In this document: positions 1-11,113 of the stretch, piece by piece
Position numbering within the stretch: position 1 is the stretch's first letter
Layout: the number at the start of each line of letters is the position of its first letter
From: a bacterium
GTDB taxonomy: Bacteria; Planctomycetota; Planctomycetia; Isosphaerales; Isosphaeraceae
Direction: 5' to 3'
Assembly (NCBI GenBank): GCA_016125085.1
Contig: WGMM01000005.1
Location: 62,001-126,000 of the forward strand
DNA length: 64,000 nucleotides
Translations under genes and position numbers: made by a program
The notes under the pieces: model-generated
What the model was told of the DNA's origin: nothing
What the model saw: the letters and a program-made list of their open reading frames with translations, nothing else
The model's database searches: none

Positions 1-1
1 C

Positions 2-709
2 CCCCGGGGTGAGGATTACGACCTTCGCTGGTTCACGCCCATGGTCGAAGTCGACTTGTGCGGCCACGCTACGCTGGCCACCGCGAAAGCGCTTTGGCAC
101 ACCGGAGCGGCCGAACCGGAGCGGACGCTGACTTTTCATACCCGTAGCGGCGAGCTGACGGCCAGATGGTCGAAGGCCGAGGACCGGATCACCCTTGATT
201 TCCCGCAAACGCTCGTCGAACCTGTTTCACCACCCGAGGGGCTCGTCGAAACGCTTGGCCTCAAGCCCGAAGCGATCCGGTTCGTCGGCCGAAACAAGTT
301 CGATTATCTCGTGGAACTGGCCGACGAAGCCCTCGTCCGGTCCCTCTCGCCCGATTTCGTGAATATGGCCAGGATCAAGGCCAGGGGCGTGATCGTCACC
401 GCTTCGGCGACACCAGGGCGAGACTCGTCCGTAACTTACGACTTCGTTTCCCGGTTTTTCGCACCAGCATCCGGCATCGACGAAGATCCGGTGACCGGTT
501 CGGCTCACTGCGCCCTGTCACCATTCTGGTCCGATCGATTCAGCCGCGATCGCCTCACCGGCTATCAGGCTTCGCGACGTGGCGGGCTCGTGCACGTCGA
601 ACGCAAGGGGAATCGAGTCGAACTCGGCGGGAAGGCGATCGTCATTTGCGAAGGTCGCCTGTCGAGCGAAGCCTGGAACGAATCCGGCGAACGAGCATCG
701 ACAGCATGA
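2..709 (+). CDS. PhzF-family isomerase/epimerase, 5'-truncated by the window
   Basis: The reading frame is open to the first base of the window, so the N-terminus is missing and about 235 residues are visible. The visible start, RWFTP followed by EVDLCGHATLA, matches the conserved PhzF region that carries the catalytic glutamate. The later DEDPVTGSAHCAL block is the second PhzF signature. The family has a diaminopimelate-epimerase-like double fold and acts in the cytoplasm on small molecules; the substrate cannot be told from sequence. The stop TGA overlaps the ATG of the following MATE exporter by four bases, so the two are translationally coupled. An ATG at 41 lies inside the conserved core and is unlikely to be the true start. 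Confidence 0.9.
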   Translation, partial: PRGEDYDLRWFTPMVEVDLCGHATLATAKALWHTGAAEPERTLTFHTRSGELTARWSKAEDRITLDFPQTLVEPVSPPEGLVETLGLKPEAIRFVGRNKFDYLVELADEALVRSLSPDFVNMARIKARGVIVTASATPGRDSSVTYDFVSRFFAPASGIDEDPVTGSAHCALSPFWSDRFSRDRLTGYQASRRGGLVHVERKGNRVELGGKAIVICEGRLSSEAWNESGERASTA

Positions 710-2103
710 ACTTACCTGAGGTACGGGAAATCGATCATTCCCCCGCCGGTTTCGCCTGGGCTCTTGAAGTACGTCAGACGCTCAAGCTGGCTCTGCCGGT
801 GATCATCGCCGAAATCGGCTGGATGGCGATGGGCGTGGCCGACACGCTCCTCGTTTCGCATCTTGGGCCCGAAGCGATCGGTGCAACAGGTATAGGCGGC
901 AACGTCTATTTCACTTTCGGCATTTTCGGCATGGGCCTGATGCTCGGGCTGGACACGCTGGTTTCGCAAGCGTTCGGCTCGGGCGATACGAAGGCCGCAA
1001 GACACTGGCTGCGCACGGGTCTTGTGATGTCGATCATCCTCACGCCACTGCTCATGGTTGCGTTCGCCGTATTTCTTTTGTCGATCGATCGCTGGGGCCT
1101 GAATCCTGAAGTCGGCGAACTCGCCGAATCGTACATGAATGTCGTCACCTGGGGCACAGGACCGCTACTGATTTACGCGGCATTTCGCCGATTTCTTCAG
1201 TCCGTCGGCTCTGTCAGACCTGTCATGGCCGTGATTCTGGCCGCCAATCTCATCAACGTCTTCGGGAACTGGGTTCTCATCAACGGCAAATTCGGTATGC
1301 CGGCCCTCGGCGTCGTCGGATCGGCCTGGTCCACCGTAATTTCACGGACGTTCCTGGCCGCGGGGCTGTTCAATGTCGTCCGCATTTCGCACACATCGAC
1401 ATTCGATTCCGGCTGGTGGAAATCCGTGAGCCGAAGCGATCTTTCGAACCTGTTTCGGCTCGGATTCCCGGCCGCGGCCCAGATCACGCTCGAAGTCGGT
1501 ATTTTCAGCCTCTCGGGTGCCCTCGTCGGCCGGATGTCGCCCATTTCCCTGGCGGCTCATCAGATCGTGCTCAACATCTCGAGCCTGACGTTCATGATTC
1601 CGCTGGGGATCGCCACCGCGGCGGCCGTGCGTGTCGGCCATGCCGTCGGTGCGCGCGAACGCCTGGCGGCGACTCGGGCAGGATGGTCGGCGATCATTCT
1701 GGCGGTGGGAATCATGATCGCCCTGGCGATCACGTTCGTGACCATCCCCGAAACGCTCGTGGATATCTTCACCGACGATGCCCGCATCATCGCGGCAGGT
1801 GTCTCGCTGCTGGCACTCGCGGCCGTTTTTCAGATCTGCGATGGCCTTCAGGCCGTCACCACCGGCGCGCTTCGAGGCCTGGGCGATACCCGCACTCCTG
1901 CCGTCTGCAACCTCGTCGCACACTGGCTGATCGGCTTGCCCGTCGGGATCTGGCTGGCATTTTCGGCCAAAATGGAAGTACGCGGGATCTGGATCGGCCT
2001 TTCGACCGGCCTGATCGTCGCGGGCTCGGTGCTGCTCGTCGCCTGGACGCGGGCTTCGAAACGAATCCGAACGGCCCCTTGCGACTCCGCGGCCGCAGCT
2101 TAG
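706..2103 (+). CDS. MATE-family multidrug/metabolite efflux transporter
   Basis: This 465-residue, strongly hydrophobic protein has about twelve membrane helices in two MatE halves. Family features include the early LALPVIIAEIGWMAMGVADTL helix and the mid-protein LFRLGFPAAAQITLE segment that opens the second half. MATE proteins export drugs or metabolites using a sodium or proton gradient in the inner membrane. I place the start at ATG 706, which overlaps the PhzF stop in an ATGA. An upstream in-frame start at 646 would add an arginine-rich segment without family character. Coupling to PhzF suggests export of a product of that enzyme, which is inference. Its stop overlaps the stop of the convergent DUF1501 gene by four bases. 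Confidence 0.93.
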   Translation: MNLPEVREIDHSPAGFAWALEVRQTLKLALPVIIAEIGWMAMGVADTLLVSHLGPEAIGATGIGGNVYFTFGIFGMGLMLGLDTLVSQAFGSGDTKAARHWLRTGLVMSIILTPLLMVAFAVFLLSIDRWGLNPEVGELAESYMNVVTWGTGPLLIYAAFRRFLQSVGSVRPVMAVILAANLINVFGNWVLINGKFGMPALGVVGSAWSTVISRTFLAAGLFNVVRISHTSTFDSGWWKSVSRSDLSNLFRLGFPAAAQITLEVGIFSLSGALVGRMSPISLAAHQIVLNISSLTFMIPLGIATAAAVRVGHAVGARERLAATRAGWSAIILAVGIMIALAITFVTIPETLVDIFTDDARIIAAGVSLLALAAVFQICDGLQAVTTGALRGLGDTRTPAVCNLVAHWLIGLPVGIWLAFSAKMEVRGIWIGLSTGLIVAGSVLLVAWTRASKRIRTAPCDSAAAA

Positions 2104-3611
2104 CCGATCAATTCGGGAACGACATTGCCGTGAACGTCCGTCAGACGGAAGTCGCGACCGGCGTAGCGATACGTGAACTTCTCGTGATCGAAGCCCAGAA
2201 GCTTCAGCAGCGTGGCATGCAGGTCATGCACGTGCACAGGCTTGTCGACTGCCTGGAAGCCGAATTCGTCGGTCGATCCATGCACGTAGCCCTTGCGGAT
2301 TCCACCGCCGGCGACCCACATCGTGAAGCCGTGGTGGTTGTGGTCGCGCCCGTTCATCTTGCCGGCGTTGGCGCCTGGCGTGGGCAGTTCGACAGTCGGC
2401 GTCCGGCCGAATTCGCCGCCCCAGACGACCAGCGTGTCTTCCAGCATGCCGCGCTGCTTCAGATCGACGATCAGCGCCGCCAGGCCCTGGTCCGACTCCT
2501 TCGCCAGCCGCCTGTGGCCTGACTCCAGGTCGTCGTGGTTGTCCCACGGCTGGCCCTCACCATGCCACACCTGCACATAGCGCACGCCCCGTTCGAGCAG
2601 CCGCCGGGCCGTGAGATATTGCCGGGCCTGGGTGCCAGGGCCGTACATTTCCTGAATATGCTTCGGCTCGCGGGTCGTGTCGAACGCCTCGGCGGCTTCC
2701 GTCTGCATCCGGAAGGCCAGCTCGAAGGACTGGATCCGGGCTTCCAGGGCCGCTTCATGCGCCCGCTTGTCGGCATGGTCGGCGTTGAAAGCACGTAAAA
2801 GTTCGAGCTGTTCGGCCTGCTGCTTCTGCGAAACGCTCTTGTTACGGATGTTGGCGATGAGTTTATCGATCGCCGTGTTTTTCGTGTCGATGTAAGTGCC
2901 CTGGTAGATACCAGGCAGGAACGCCGACTGCCAGTTCTGGCTCTCCTGAATCGGGTAACCGCCCGGGCACATCACCACGAAACCGGGCAGGTTCTGATTT
3001 TCCGTGCCAAGGCCATAAAGCAGCCACGAGCCCATGCTCGGGCGGGGCAGGCGGGCCTCGCCGCAGTTCATGAGCAAGAGCGACGGTTCGTGATTCGGCA
3101 CATCGGCCCGCATGGACCGGATGACGCACAGCTCATCGGCACATTTTTTGCCGAGATTTTCGAACAGCTCGCTGATCTCCATCCCGCTTTCGCCATAGCG
3201 GGCCCATTTGAAGGGCGAACCCAGCGCCGCACCAGTACGCCGTTCCGTCGGCAGGTTCGGGTTCGGCAGGGCCTGGCCGGCATATTCCTGCAGTTTCTGC
3301 TTGCGATCGAACGTGTCCACATGGCTCGGGCCGCCGTTGGCGAAGATGTGGATCATCCGCCTTGCACGTGGTGCGAACTGCGGCGATTTCGGAGCGAGCG
3401 GGTTGATGCCCGAGGAAAGAGCGTCTCCGCCGCCGAGATCCAGCCCCTTTTTCGCAGCCGTGCCACCGGTGGATTCGGCCGCGAGCAGGCCCTGTTCCTG
3501 AAACATCATTCCCAGAGCCAGCGAACCGAGCCCCGTGCCCGTCCGGTTCAGCCATTCGCGCCGGGTCGATGGAATGCGTGTCGGGTCGATTGCGTGATCG
3601 TAAATGGACAT
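2100..3611 (-). CDS. DUF1501 family secreted protein
   Basis: This 503-residue protein begins MSIYDHAIDPT and carries a Tat-like leader (STRREWLNRTGTGLGSLALG), so export in folded form is likely. Family motifs are HIFANGGPSHVDTFD, EGQPWDNHDD, WGGEFGRTP and GRDHNHHGFTMW. The family is related to the alkaline-phosphatase/sulfatase superfamily, and the conserved His and Asp residues would be metal ligands. The start is set at 3611 rather than 3653, because the longer form would overlap the PSCyt1 gene and an AGAGGGG-like ribosome site precedes 3611. It lies 19 bases after the PSCyt1 stop, the usual planctomycete pairing. The substrate is unknown. Confidence 0.93.
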   Translation of the reverse strand: MSIYDHAIDPTRIPSTRREWLNRTGTGLGSLALGMMFQEQGLLAAESTGGTAAKKGLDLGGGDALSSGINPLAPKSPQFAPRARRMIHIFANGGPSHVDTFDRKQKLQEYAGQALPNPNLPTERRTGAALGSPFKWARYGESGMEISELFENLGKKCADELCVIRSMRADVPNHEPSLLLMNCGEARLPRPSMGSWLLYGLGTENQNLPGFVVMCPGGYPIQESQNWQSAFLPGIYQGTYIDTKNTAIDKLIANIRNKSVSQKQQAEQLELLRAFNADHADKRAHEAALEARIQSFELAFRMQTEAAEAFDTTREPKHIQEMYGPGTQARQYLTARRLLERGVRYVQVWHGEGQPWDNHDDLESGHRRLAKESDQGLAALIVDLKQRGMLEDTLVVWGGEFGRTPTVELPTPGANAGKMNGRDHNHHGFTMWVAGGGIRKGYVHGSTDEFGFQAVDKPVHVHDLHATLLKLLGFDHEKFTYRYAGRDFRLTDVHGNVVPELIG

Positions 3612-3630
3612 GGCCAGTCGTTCCCCTCTT

Positions 3631-6600
3631 TCAATCGACGTACAGAAACGCATTGGACAAAAGCAGCGCCTGCGCCAGCCGGGCCCGGGCGTTCATCGGC
3701 ACGAAACCGGCCAGGTCGCCGAAATCGCTGGCGGCGTTCCAGGCGATGCCCGGCTCATCCTGCCGCTGGATCGTCGGGCTCCAGCCGAAACTGTCGAACG
3801 ACTGATCGCCCGCTGGCCCGCAATCGACGACGAAGTCGATCGTCTCGCCCGGTTCGACCTTGATCCCCTTCAGTTCGATCTTAGATCCGCCGTTCTTCGC
3901 CGAGACCGTCGCCAGAATGCCCTGACGGCTGCTCACCACGAACCCGCGGACACCGTCGCCTTGATCCGAAGCATGTCGCAGTTCGCCCGAGATGGCGACA
4001 GGCATGGCTTCAGGTGCCGTCCAGCGCCGGATCGCGGCCGTTTTCGGCGTCGGGCCGACATGGCCTCCGTCCGCCGTCAGGTGGTTGAACGAACCGATCG
4101 GGTGGGGGATCGCATCGCCGAACTGCCACGCCGTACCGGTGAACTTGGGATATTTGAGGAAGTTGACGACCTTGCCCGATTTGGTGTCGACCTCGCCGAA
4201 GCCGTATGTCCAGGGCCGGGAAACCGTAGAGGCGATCTCAGAGGCCCCGGACTGGAGAAACGCCAGGGCCGCAGTCTTCTCCGCGGGAGTCATGCCCCGA
4301 CCCCAGGCCGCGATCGCCATGGCATCGAGCCCCTCGGCCGGAGACTTCGCCAGATCGCCCTCGAAGCGTTCCGCGAACCGCCGTGCTTCGTCCTGAACGA
4401 ACGGATGGTTCATCAAAAACAGGGCCTGCTGCGGCACAGTCGTCACGAACCGGCGCGGGCTCGTCGCGTCCGGGCCGGCGAAGTCGAACGTGCGGAAGAA
4501 CGAGTCCAGATTCTGCCGCTCGATCATGGCATAAATCGACCGCTTCGGCGAATAGGGGGGCACGGTCACATCGACGCTCGGGCCGTAAACGGTCTCGTCC
4601 AACCGGCCTGAGACGGCCAGGATGGCATCCCGCATGGGCTCCAGTTCCAGCCTTTTGCGGTTCGCACGGTGCACCAGGCGGTTTTCCGGATCTTTCGCCT
4701 CGGCATCGGCGCGCGGGGCCGAGCTTTGCCGGTAGGTGCGCGACATCACGATCCGCTTGATCGCCGCTTTCGAGCGCCAGCCGTCGTCGTGCATGAAGGC
4801 GTATGCCAGCCAGTCGAGAAGCTCCGGATGGCTCGGCGGATCGCTGCGCGTGCCGAAATCCGAGGGCGATTCCACCAGCGGCTTGCCGATCATGTACATC
4901 CACAGCCGGTTGGCCCAAACCCGGGCCGTCAGCGGGTTGTCGGTCGAAGCGATCGATCGGGCCAGTTCCAGCCGCCCGCTGCCGTCCGTAAACGGCTTGC
5001 GATCCGGCCCCGCCACCACTTCAATAAATTGCCGGGGCACCTTTTTGCCCGGGCGGCCCGGGTTGCCTCTCAGAAAGACGACCGGCTCCGCCGGGGTCGG
5101 ATTGTCGTTGAGCACCATTGCCCGCACCGGCGCGCCCGGATGAGTGGCGTTGATCGAGTCGACTTTTTTCTGCAAATCCCGCAGCTTGTTCCGCTCGGCC
5201 CGGTCGATGATGCGCTCCATCGTGGCCGTATCGAACTTCAGCAGCCCGGTTTCGCCCTCGAAAAGTGCAATCAGGGGCTTGTCTTTTTCCGCAGGTTCGC
5301 CCTGAGCCGGTTTGGACGCGGCGAACGCAACGAAATACGCTTCCGCGAGTTCCTCACGCGATTTCGGAGTCTTATCCGCCAGAGTTTTCGCCAGAGCAGG
5401 GGGAACGTTGCCCGACGCGTAAGCCGCGATCTTCTCACCTGCGACTTTCGCGAATTCTTCCGGCTTGAGGTTCGCCAGATCGCGCCAGGGGATCAGCGCG
5501 GCAGCCACTTCAGGCTTATTGTCCTTCAGCGCCGCAGCCCAGCGCCCGCCGATCACGCGGATCAGCGTCGGCTTCAGCTTCAGCTTCTGGGCCGTTTCGT
5601 CGACCTTGCCGCCCCGGCCCATGATTTCGAAGTTCAAGTCGGCCGCGGCAGCCAGGTAGCGGGCTCCGCTTGCGCGTGCATCTTTTCCGTATTCTTCGAC
5701 TTTATTGGCCAGGAAGCCGTCGACTTCCGCCTTGGCCTTGCCGATCGCCTTCTCGAATTCGACACGCTTCGCGGATTGGCCCGGCGATTCCAGAATCGGC
5801 CCTTCCTTCGGCTCGGAACTCGAGGCGAAAACGCCGTAAAGGGAGTAATAGTCAGCCGATGGAACAGGATCATACTTATGGTCATGGCAGCGGGCACAGG
5901 CGATCGTCAGGCCCATGAGACTCCGCCCGACCAGGTCGATCCGGTCATCGATGATATCGTGCTGGTTATTGAGGAACCGCCGGCCGACCGTCAGATATCC
6001 CATCGCGGCAAGGTTCGAATTATCTGGTCCCGGGGGCAGCTTGTCGGCTGCGAGCTGGTCGGTCACGAACCGGTCGTAAGGCAGGTCTCCGTTGAAAGAC
6101 CGGATGACGTAATCCCTGTAAGTGTAAGCGAATGGATAGCGCCGATCTTCCTGAAACACATAGCCCTTCGTGTCGGAATAGCGGGCCAGGTCAAGCCAGT
6201 GCCGGCCGATACGCTCGCCGAAGTGAGGGCTGGCCAGAAGACGGTCGACGACCGCTTCTGTCGCGATTTCGTCGGAAGCCGGATCATTCACGAAGCTGCG
6301 AATCTCATCGGCCTTCGGCGGCAGGCCTGTCAGGTCGAACGTCAATCGCCGGATGAGCGTCTGCCGATCCGCAAGTGCCGATGGAGTCACGCCAGCTTTC
6401 GCGAGCCGTTCGACGATGAAGGCATCGATGGGGTTCGCCTGCCAGGCAGGGTCCGATACGACCGGCACAGCCGGCTTCTCGATTTTCCGGAACGCCCAGT
6501 GCTTTTTCGCAGGATCTTCGCCCGCGTGATCCGCGGCACTGGCAGGTTTTGTCGCTGGCCAGTGCGCGCCTTGATCGATCCACTGCCCAAGGGCAGCCAC

Positions 6601-6972
6601 TTCGTCCGCCGTCATCGGCTCGGTTTTGGAGTTCTTGGGCGGCATCTTCGAAGCGTCGCCCGTGTGCGATGCCGCCTGATAAACAAGGCTTTCGGCCTTC
6701 TTGCCCGGTTCAAGCACGGGGCCGGCATCGCCGCCGGCGATCATCGCCTCGCGGCTGTCCAGTCTCAGGCCTGATGTCTGCTTCGCAGGGCCGTGGCAGC
6801 CATAACATTTCGCCGCGAGCACGGGACGGATTTTCGTTTCGAAGAACGTATCGTCGTTCGCCTGGATCATACCGGGCTGGTTCGCCAGCAATGTCACGGA
6901 TACGATCGCTGCGATCCGGATCGGGCGGCGAAAAATGGTTCGAAGATCGGAAATCTGTCGTCGGTTCGTCAT
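3631..6972 (-). CDS. PSCyt1/DUF1549/DUF1553 secreted cytochrome-type protein
   Basis: This 1113-residue protein has a signal sequence over residues 1-38, then a PSCyt1 domain with a heme-binding CYGCH. DUF1549 follows from about residue 180 (AFIVERLAKAGVTPS, WLDLARYSDTKGYV, CARCHDHKYDP). DUF1553 comes later (ANRLWMYMIGKPLVESPSDFG, YRQSSAPR). The family is expanded in planctomycetes and is thought to be periplasmic; its function is not established, although polysaccharide or sulfated-glycan catabolism is often proposed. Residues about 918-1085 interrupt DUF1553, whose terminal AQALLLSNAFLYVD helix resumes at the C-terminus. The inserted segment resembles a beta-rich binding module. Start 6972 is chosen because it leads directly into the signal peptide; 7041 is possible. 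It is followed at once by the DUF1501 gene. Confidence 0.92.
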   Translation of the reverse strand: MTNRRQISDLRTIFRRPIRIAAIVSVTLLANQPGMIQANDDTFFETKIRPVLAAKCYGCHGPAKQTSGLRLDSREAMIAGGDAGPVLEPGKKAESLVYQAASHTGDASKMPPKNSKTEPMTADEVAALGQWIDQGAHWPATKPASAADHAGEDPAKKHWAFRKIEKPAVPVVSDPAWQANPIDAFIVERLAKAGVTPSALADRQTLIRRLTFDLTGLPPKADEIRSFVNDPASDEIATEAVVDRLLASPHFGERIGRHWLDLARYSDTKGYVFQEDRRYPFAYTYRDYVIRSFNGDLPYDRFVTDQLAADKLPPGPDNSNLAAMGYLTVGRRFLNNQHDIIDDRIDLVGRSLMGLTIACARCHDHKYDPVPSADYYSLYGVFASSSEPKEGPILESPGQSAKRVEFEKAIGKAKAEVDGFLANKVEEYGKDARASGARYLAAAADLNFEIMGRGGKVDETAQKLKLKPTLIRVIGGRWAAALKDNKPEVAAALIPWRDLANLKPEEFAKVAGEKIAAYASGNVPPALAKTLADKTPKSREELAEAYFVAFAASKPAQGEPAEKDKPLIALFEGETGLLKFDTATMERIIDRAERNKLRDLQKKVDSINATHPGAPVRAMVLNDNPTPAEPVVFLRGNPGRPGKKVPRQFIEVVAGPDRKPFTDGSGRLELARSIASTDNPLTARVWANRLWMYMIGKPLVESPSDFGTRSDPPSHPELLDWLAYAFMHDDGWRSKAAIKRIVMSRTYRQSSAPRADAEAKDPENRLVHRANRKRLELEPMRDAILAVSGRLDETVYGPSVDVTVPPYSPKRSIYAMIERQNLDSFFRTFDFAGPDATSPRRFVTTVPQQALFLMNHPFVQDEARRFAERFEGDLAKSPAEGLDAMAIAAWGRGMTPAEKTAALAFLQSGASEIASTVSRPWTYGFGEVDTKSGKVVNFLKYPKFTGTAWQFGDAIPHPIGSFNHLTADGGHVGPTPKTAAIRRWTAPEAMPVAISGELRHASDQGDGVRGFVVSSRQGILATVSAKNGGSKIELKGIKVEPGETIDFVVDCGPAGDQSFDSFGWSPTIQRQDEPGIAWNAASDFGDLAGFVPMNARARLAQALLLSNAFLYVD

Positions 6973-7295
6973 ATCTGGGGCCTGATCGGTTCGAACCTGA
7001 GGCGGGGGCGTCGTTTGGAGGCAGGTGTCAGTGAACGACAATCGATTCCGCCGCCCGACGCCGAATCATCGCGGCCTATCGTCCTGACGATTCTATTATG
7101 TACGTCATTCGTGTTCCGGACAACCCGGTTCGGTTTCCTGAACCACGGTTCCGACATCCGAATCGACGACTGTCTGGGCAAACGATCGAATGTGCGGATA
7201 AACTGAGCGAATCCAGAAGAGAAATCCCATCACCCAGGATCTCTTTCCAATTCGCCCATCGACCTCATAACGCTCTATCCGCAGGAGGGTTCGAT
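6973..7295 (+). other. Divergent intergenic region between PSCyt1 and prolyl oligopeptidase genes
   Basis: This 323-base region must hold both divergent promoters. I see no convincing gene, RNA fold or promoter match in it, apart from the ribosome-binding site of the downstream peptidase at its right end. Confidence 0.6.
7284..7290 (+). promoter_or_regulatory. Ribosome-binding site that fixes the peptidase start
   Basis: GGAGGGT lies five bases before ATG 7296. It supports that start over the in-frame codon at 7098, which would add about 66 residues with no signal-peptide character. Confidence 0.75.
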
Positions 7296-9473
<2,178 letters not shown>

Positions 9474-9514
9474 CGGCCTCAGGCGAGTCATCTACCGCAG
9501 CCATAAATTCTTAT

Positions 9515-9551
9515 CGATCGGCCGGGCAGGGGGCTCCCGCTCGGCCGATCG
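9515..9551 (+). terminator. Hairpin terminator after the prolyl oligopeptidase gene
   Basis: A perfect 10-bp stem, CGATCGGCCG at 9515-9524 pairing with CGGCCGATCG at 9542-9551, is followed by a weak T-rich stretch (TGTCTTAAT). It lies 41 bases after the peptidase stop. Confidence 0.6.
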
Positions 9552-9729
9552 TGTCTTAATGACGTTCGATTCGCATGAAGGCGAAAAACGCGATCGCGGA
9601 TTTTTGACGATTTTCGAATGACTCGAGCACGCTGAACTGACAAAATCAGGAAAGAGATCCTCCATCGAAAAAGCCGTATCACCCCCTGCTTGCCTGCGAT
9701 CGCCAGGTGGCCCTGTGTCGAGATATGCC

Positions 9730-11049
9730 ATGCCTTCCGAAAACTTCTTCTCCCGCCGCTCGGCTTTGAAATCCCTCGCCGCCGCTGGTTCGGCTTTCGC
9801 CATGCCGGCGTTCGTTCCGGCCCGCGTGCTCGGCCGTGAACCCGGGATCGCCGCGGCCAGCGAGCGCATCACCCTCGGCGTGATCGGCATCGGTCCGCGC
9901 TGCACGTATGACCTCAAAGGCATGATGGCCCTGGGCGACATTCAGTGCGTGGCCATCAGCGACGTGCAGAAAAGCCGCCGCGATGCCGGCAAGGCCCTCG
10001 TCGACGGCCATTACGGCAATGCCGACTGCAAGCTCTATCCCGACTTCCGCGAGCTGCTCGCCCGCGACGACATCGACACCGTCATCGTCGCCACCGGCGA
10101 CCGCTGGCATGCCGAAGCCGCCATCCTCTCGGCCCAGGCCGGCAAGGACGTCTACTGCGAAAAACCGTGCGGCATCACCATCCGTGATTGCCAGCGTCTG
10201 GCCGACACCTTCCAGGAAACCGGCCGGATCTTCCAGGCCGGCACGCAGCGCCGCAGCGTGACCAACTTCCGCCAGGCGGTCGAGATCGCCCGATCCGGCA
10301 AGCTCGGCAAAGTGCACACGATGTACGCTTCCGTCTATGTGCCCGAGATCAAGACCGAATGGCTTCCCGGCGAGCAGACGCCGCCCCGCGACGTCGTGGA
10401 CTGGGATCTCTGGCTCGGCCCCGCGCCCTGGCGGCCCTACAACGCCAAATACGTCGCGGGCCAATGGCGGGGCTATTACGACTTCGACTCCGGCGCTCGC
10501 CTGCTGGACTGGGGCGCGCACACTGTCGACATCTGCCAGTGGGCCAACGGCTCCGATGGTTCGATGCCGCTGACCTATGAGCCGAACCCGACGAACGTCA
10601 CGGCCATGTACGCCAATGGCGTGAAGCTCATCATCGACTTCCTCAAAACCCCGTTCGGCGAACGCACGGGCTGGAATACCTCGCTGGGCACCTGCCCGGT
10701 GCGGTTCGTAGGTGAGGAAGGCTCCGTCGAGACCGGCGACAATGGCGGTATGGACATCAAGCCCGAGTCGCTCAAGGCCTCGATCGCGCTGGAGCAGGGC
10801 AAGACGGCCAATGGCCTGGATGTCGGCACGCATGCCCGCGACTTCTTCGACTGCGTCAAGTCGCGCAAGCCCACGGCGGCCAACCCCACCGTCATGAGGT
10901 CAAGCCACATCGCGTGCCATGCCGCGGCGCTGGCGTGGATGCTCCAGCGGAAGCTGACGATCGATCCGAAAACCGAGACTTTCGTGGGTGATGACGAAGC
11001 CAACAGCTTGAAATCACGCCCGCAGCGGCCTTATCGGGCGAAGGCCTGA
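9730..11049 (+). CDS. Gfo/Idh/MocA family oxidoreductase with Tat-type leader
   Basis: This 439-residue protein starts MPSENFFSRRSALKSLAAAGSA (quoted in part), a twin-arginine leader, so it is probably exported folded with its cofactor. The Rossmann N-terminus is ITLGVIGIGPRCTYDLKG, with cysteine where the third glycine of the dinucleotide motif often sits. The family signature CEKPCGITIRD follows, then the C-terminal Gfo/Idh/MocA domain (DWDLWLGPAPWRPYN, RLLDWGAHTVDICQWA). Such proteins are abundant in planctomycetes and are usually NAD(P)-dependent sugar oxidoreductases; the substrate is unknown. A GTG start at 9715 with AGGTGG four bases upstream is an alternative that adds five residues. 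Confidence 0.92.
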   Translation: MPSENFFSRRSALKSLAAAGSAFAMPAFVPARVLGREPGIAAASERITLGVIGIGPRCTYDLKGMMALGDIQCVAISDVQKSRRDAGKALVDGHYGNADCKLYPDFRELLARDDIDTVIVATGDRWHAEAAILSAQAGKDVYCEKPCGITIRDCQRLADTFQETGRIFQAGTQRRSVTNFRQAVEIARSGKLGKVHTMYASVYVPEIKTEWLPGEQTPPRDVVDWDLWLGPAPWRPYNAKYVAGQWRGYYDFDSGARLLDWGAHTVDICQWANGSDGSMPLTYEPNPTNVTAMYANGVKLIIDFLKTPFGERTGWNTSLGTCPVRFVGEEGSVETGDNGGMDIKPESLKASIALEQGKTANGLDVGTHARDFFDCVKSRKPTAANPTVMRSSHIACHAAALAWMLQRKLTIDPKTETFVGDDEANSLKSRPQRPYRAKA

Positions 11050-11113
11050 GGATGTCGGAGACGACCTAGCATGACGCCTGGCTGACCTGGCCGTTGACAT
11101 TCGGCCCGGTCGA

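Noticed and set aside
4669..6774. Long plus-strand frame antisense to the PSCyt1 gene
   Set aside because: It is arginine-rich, shadow-like, and covered by clear DUF1549/DUF1553 coding on the other strand.
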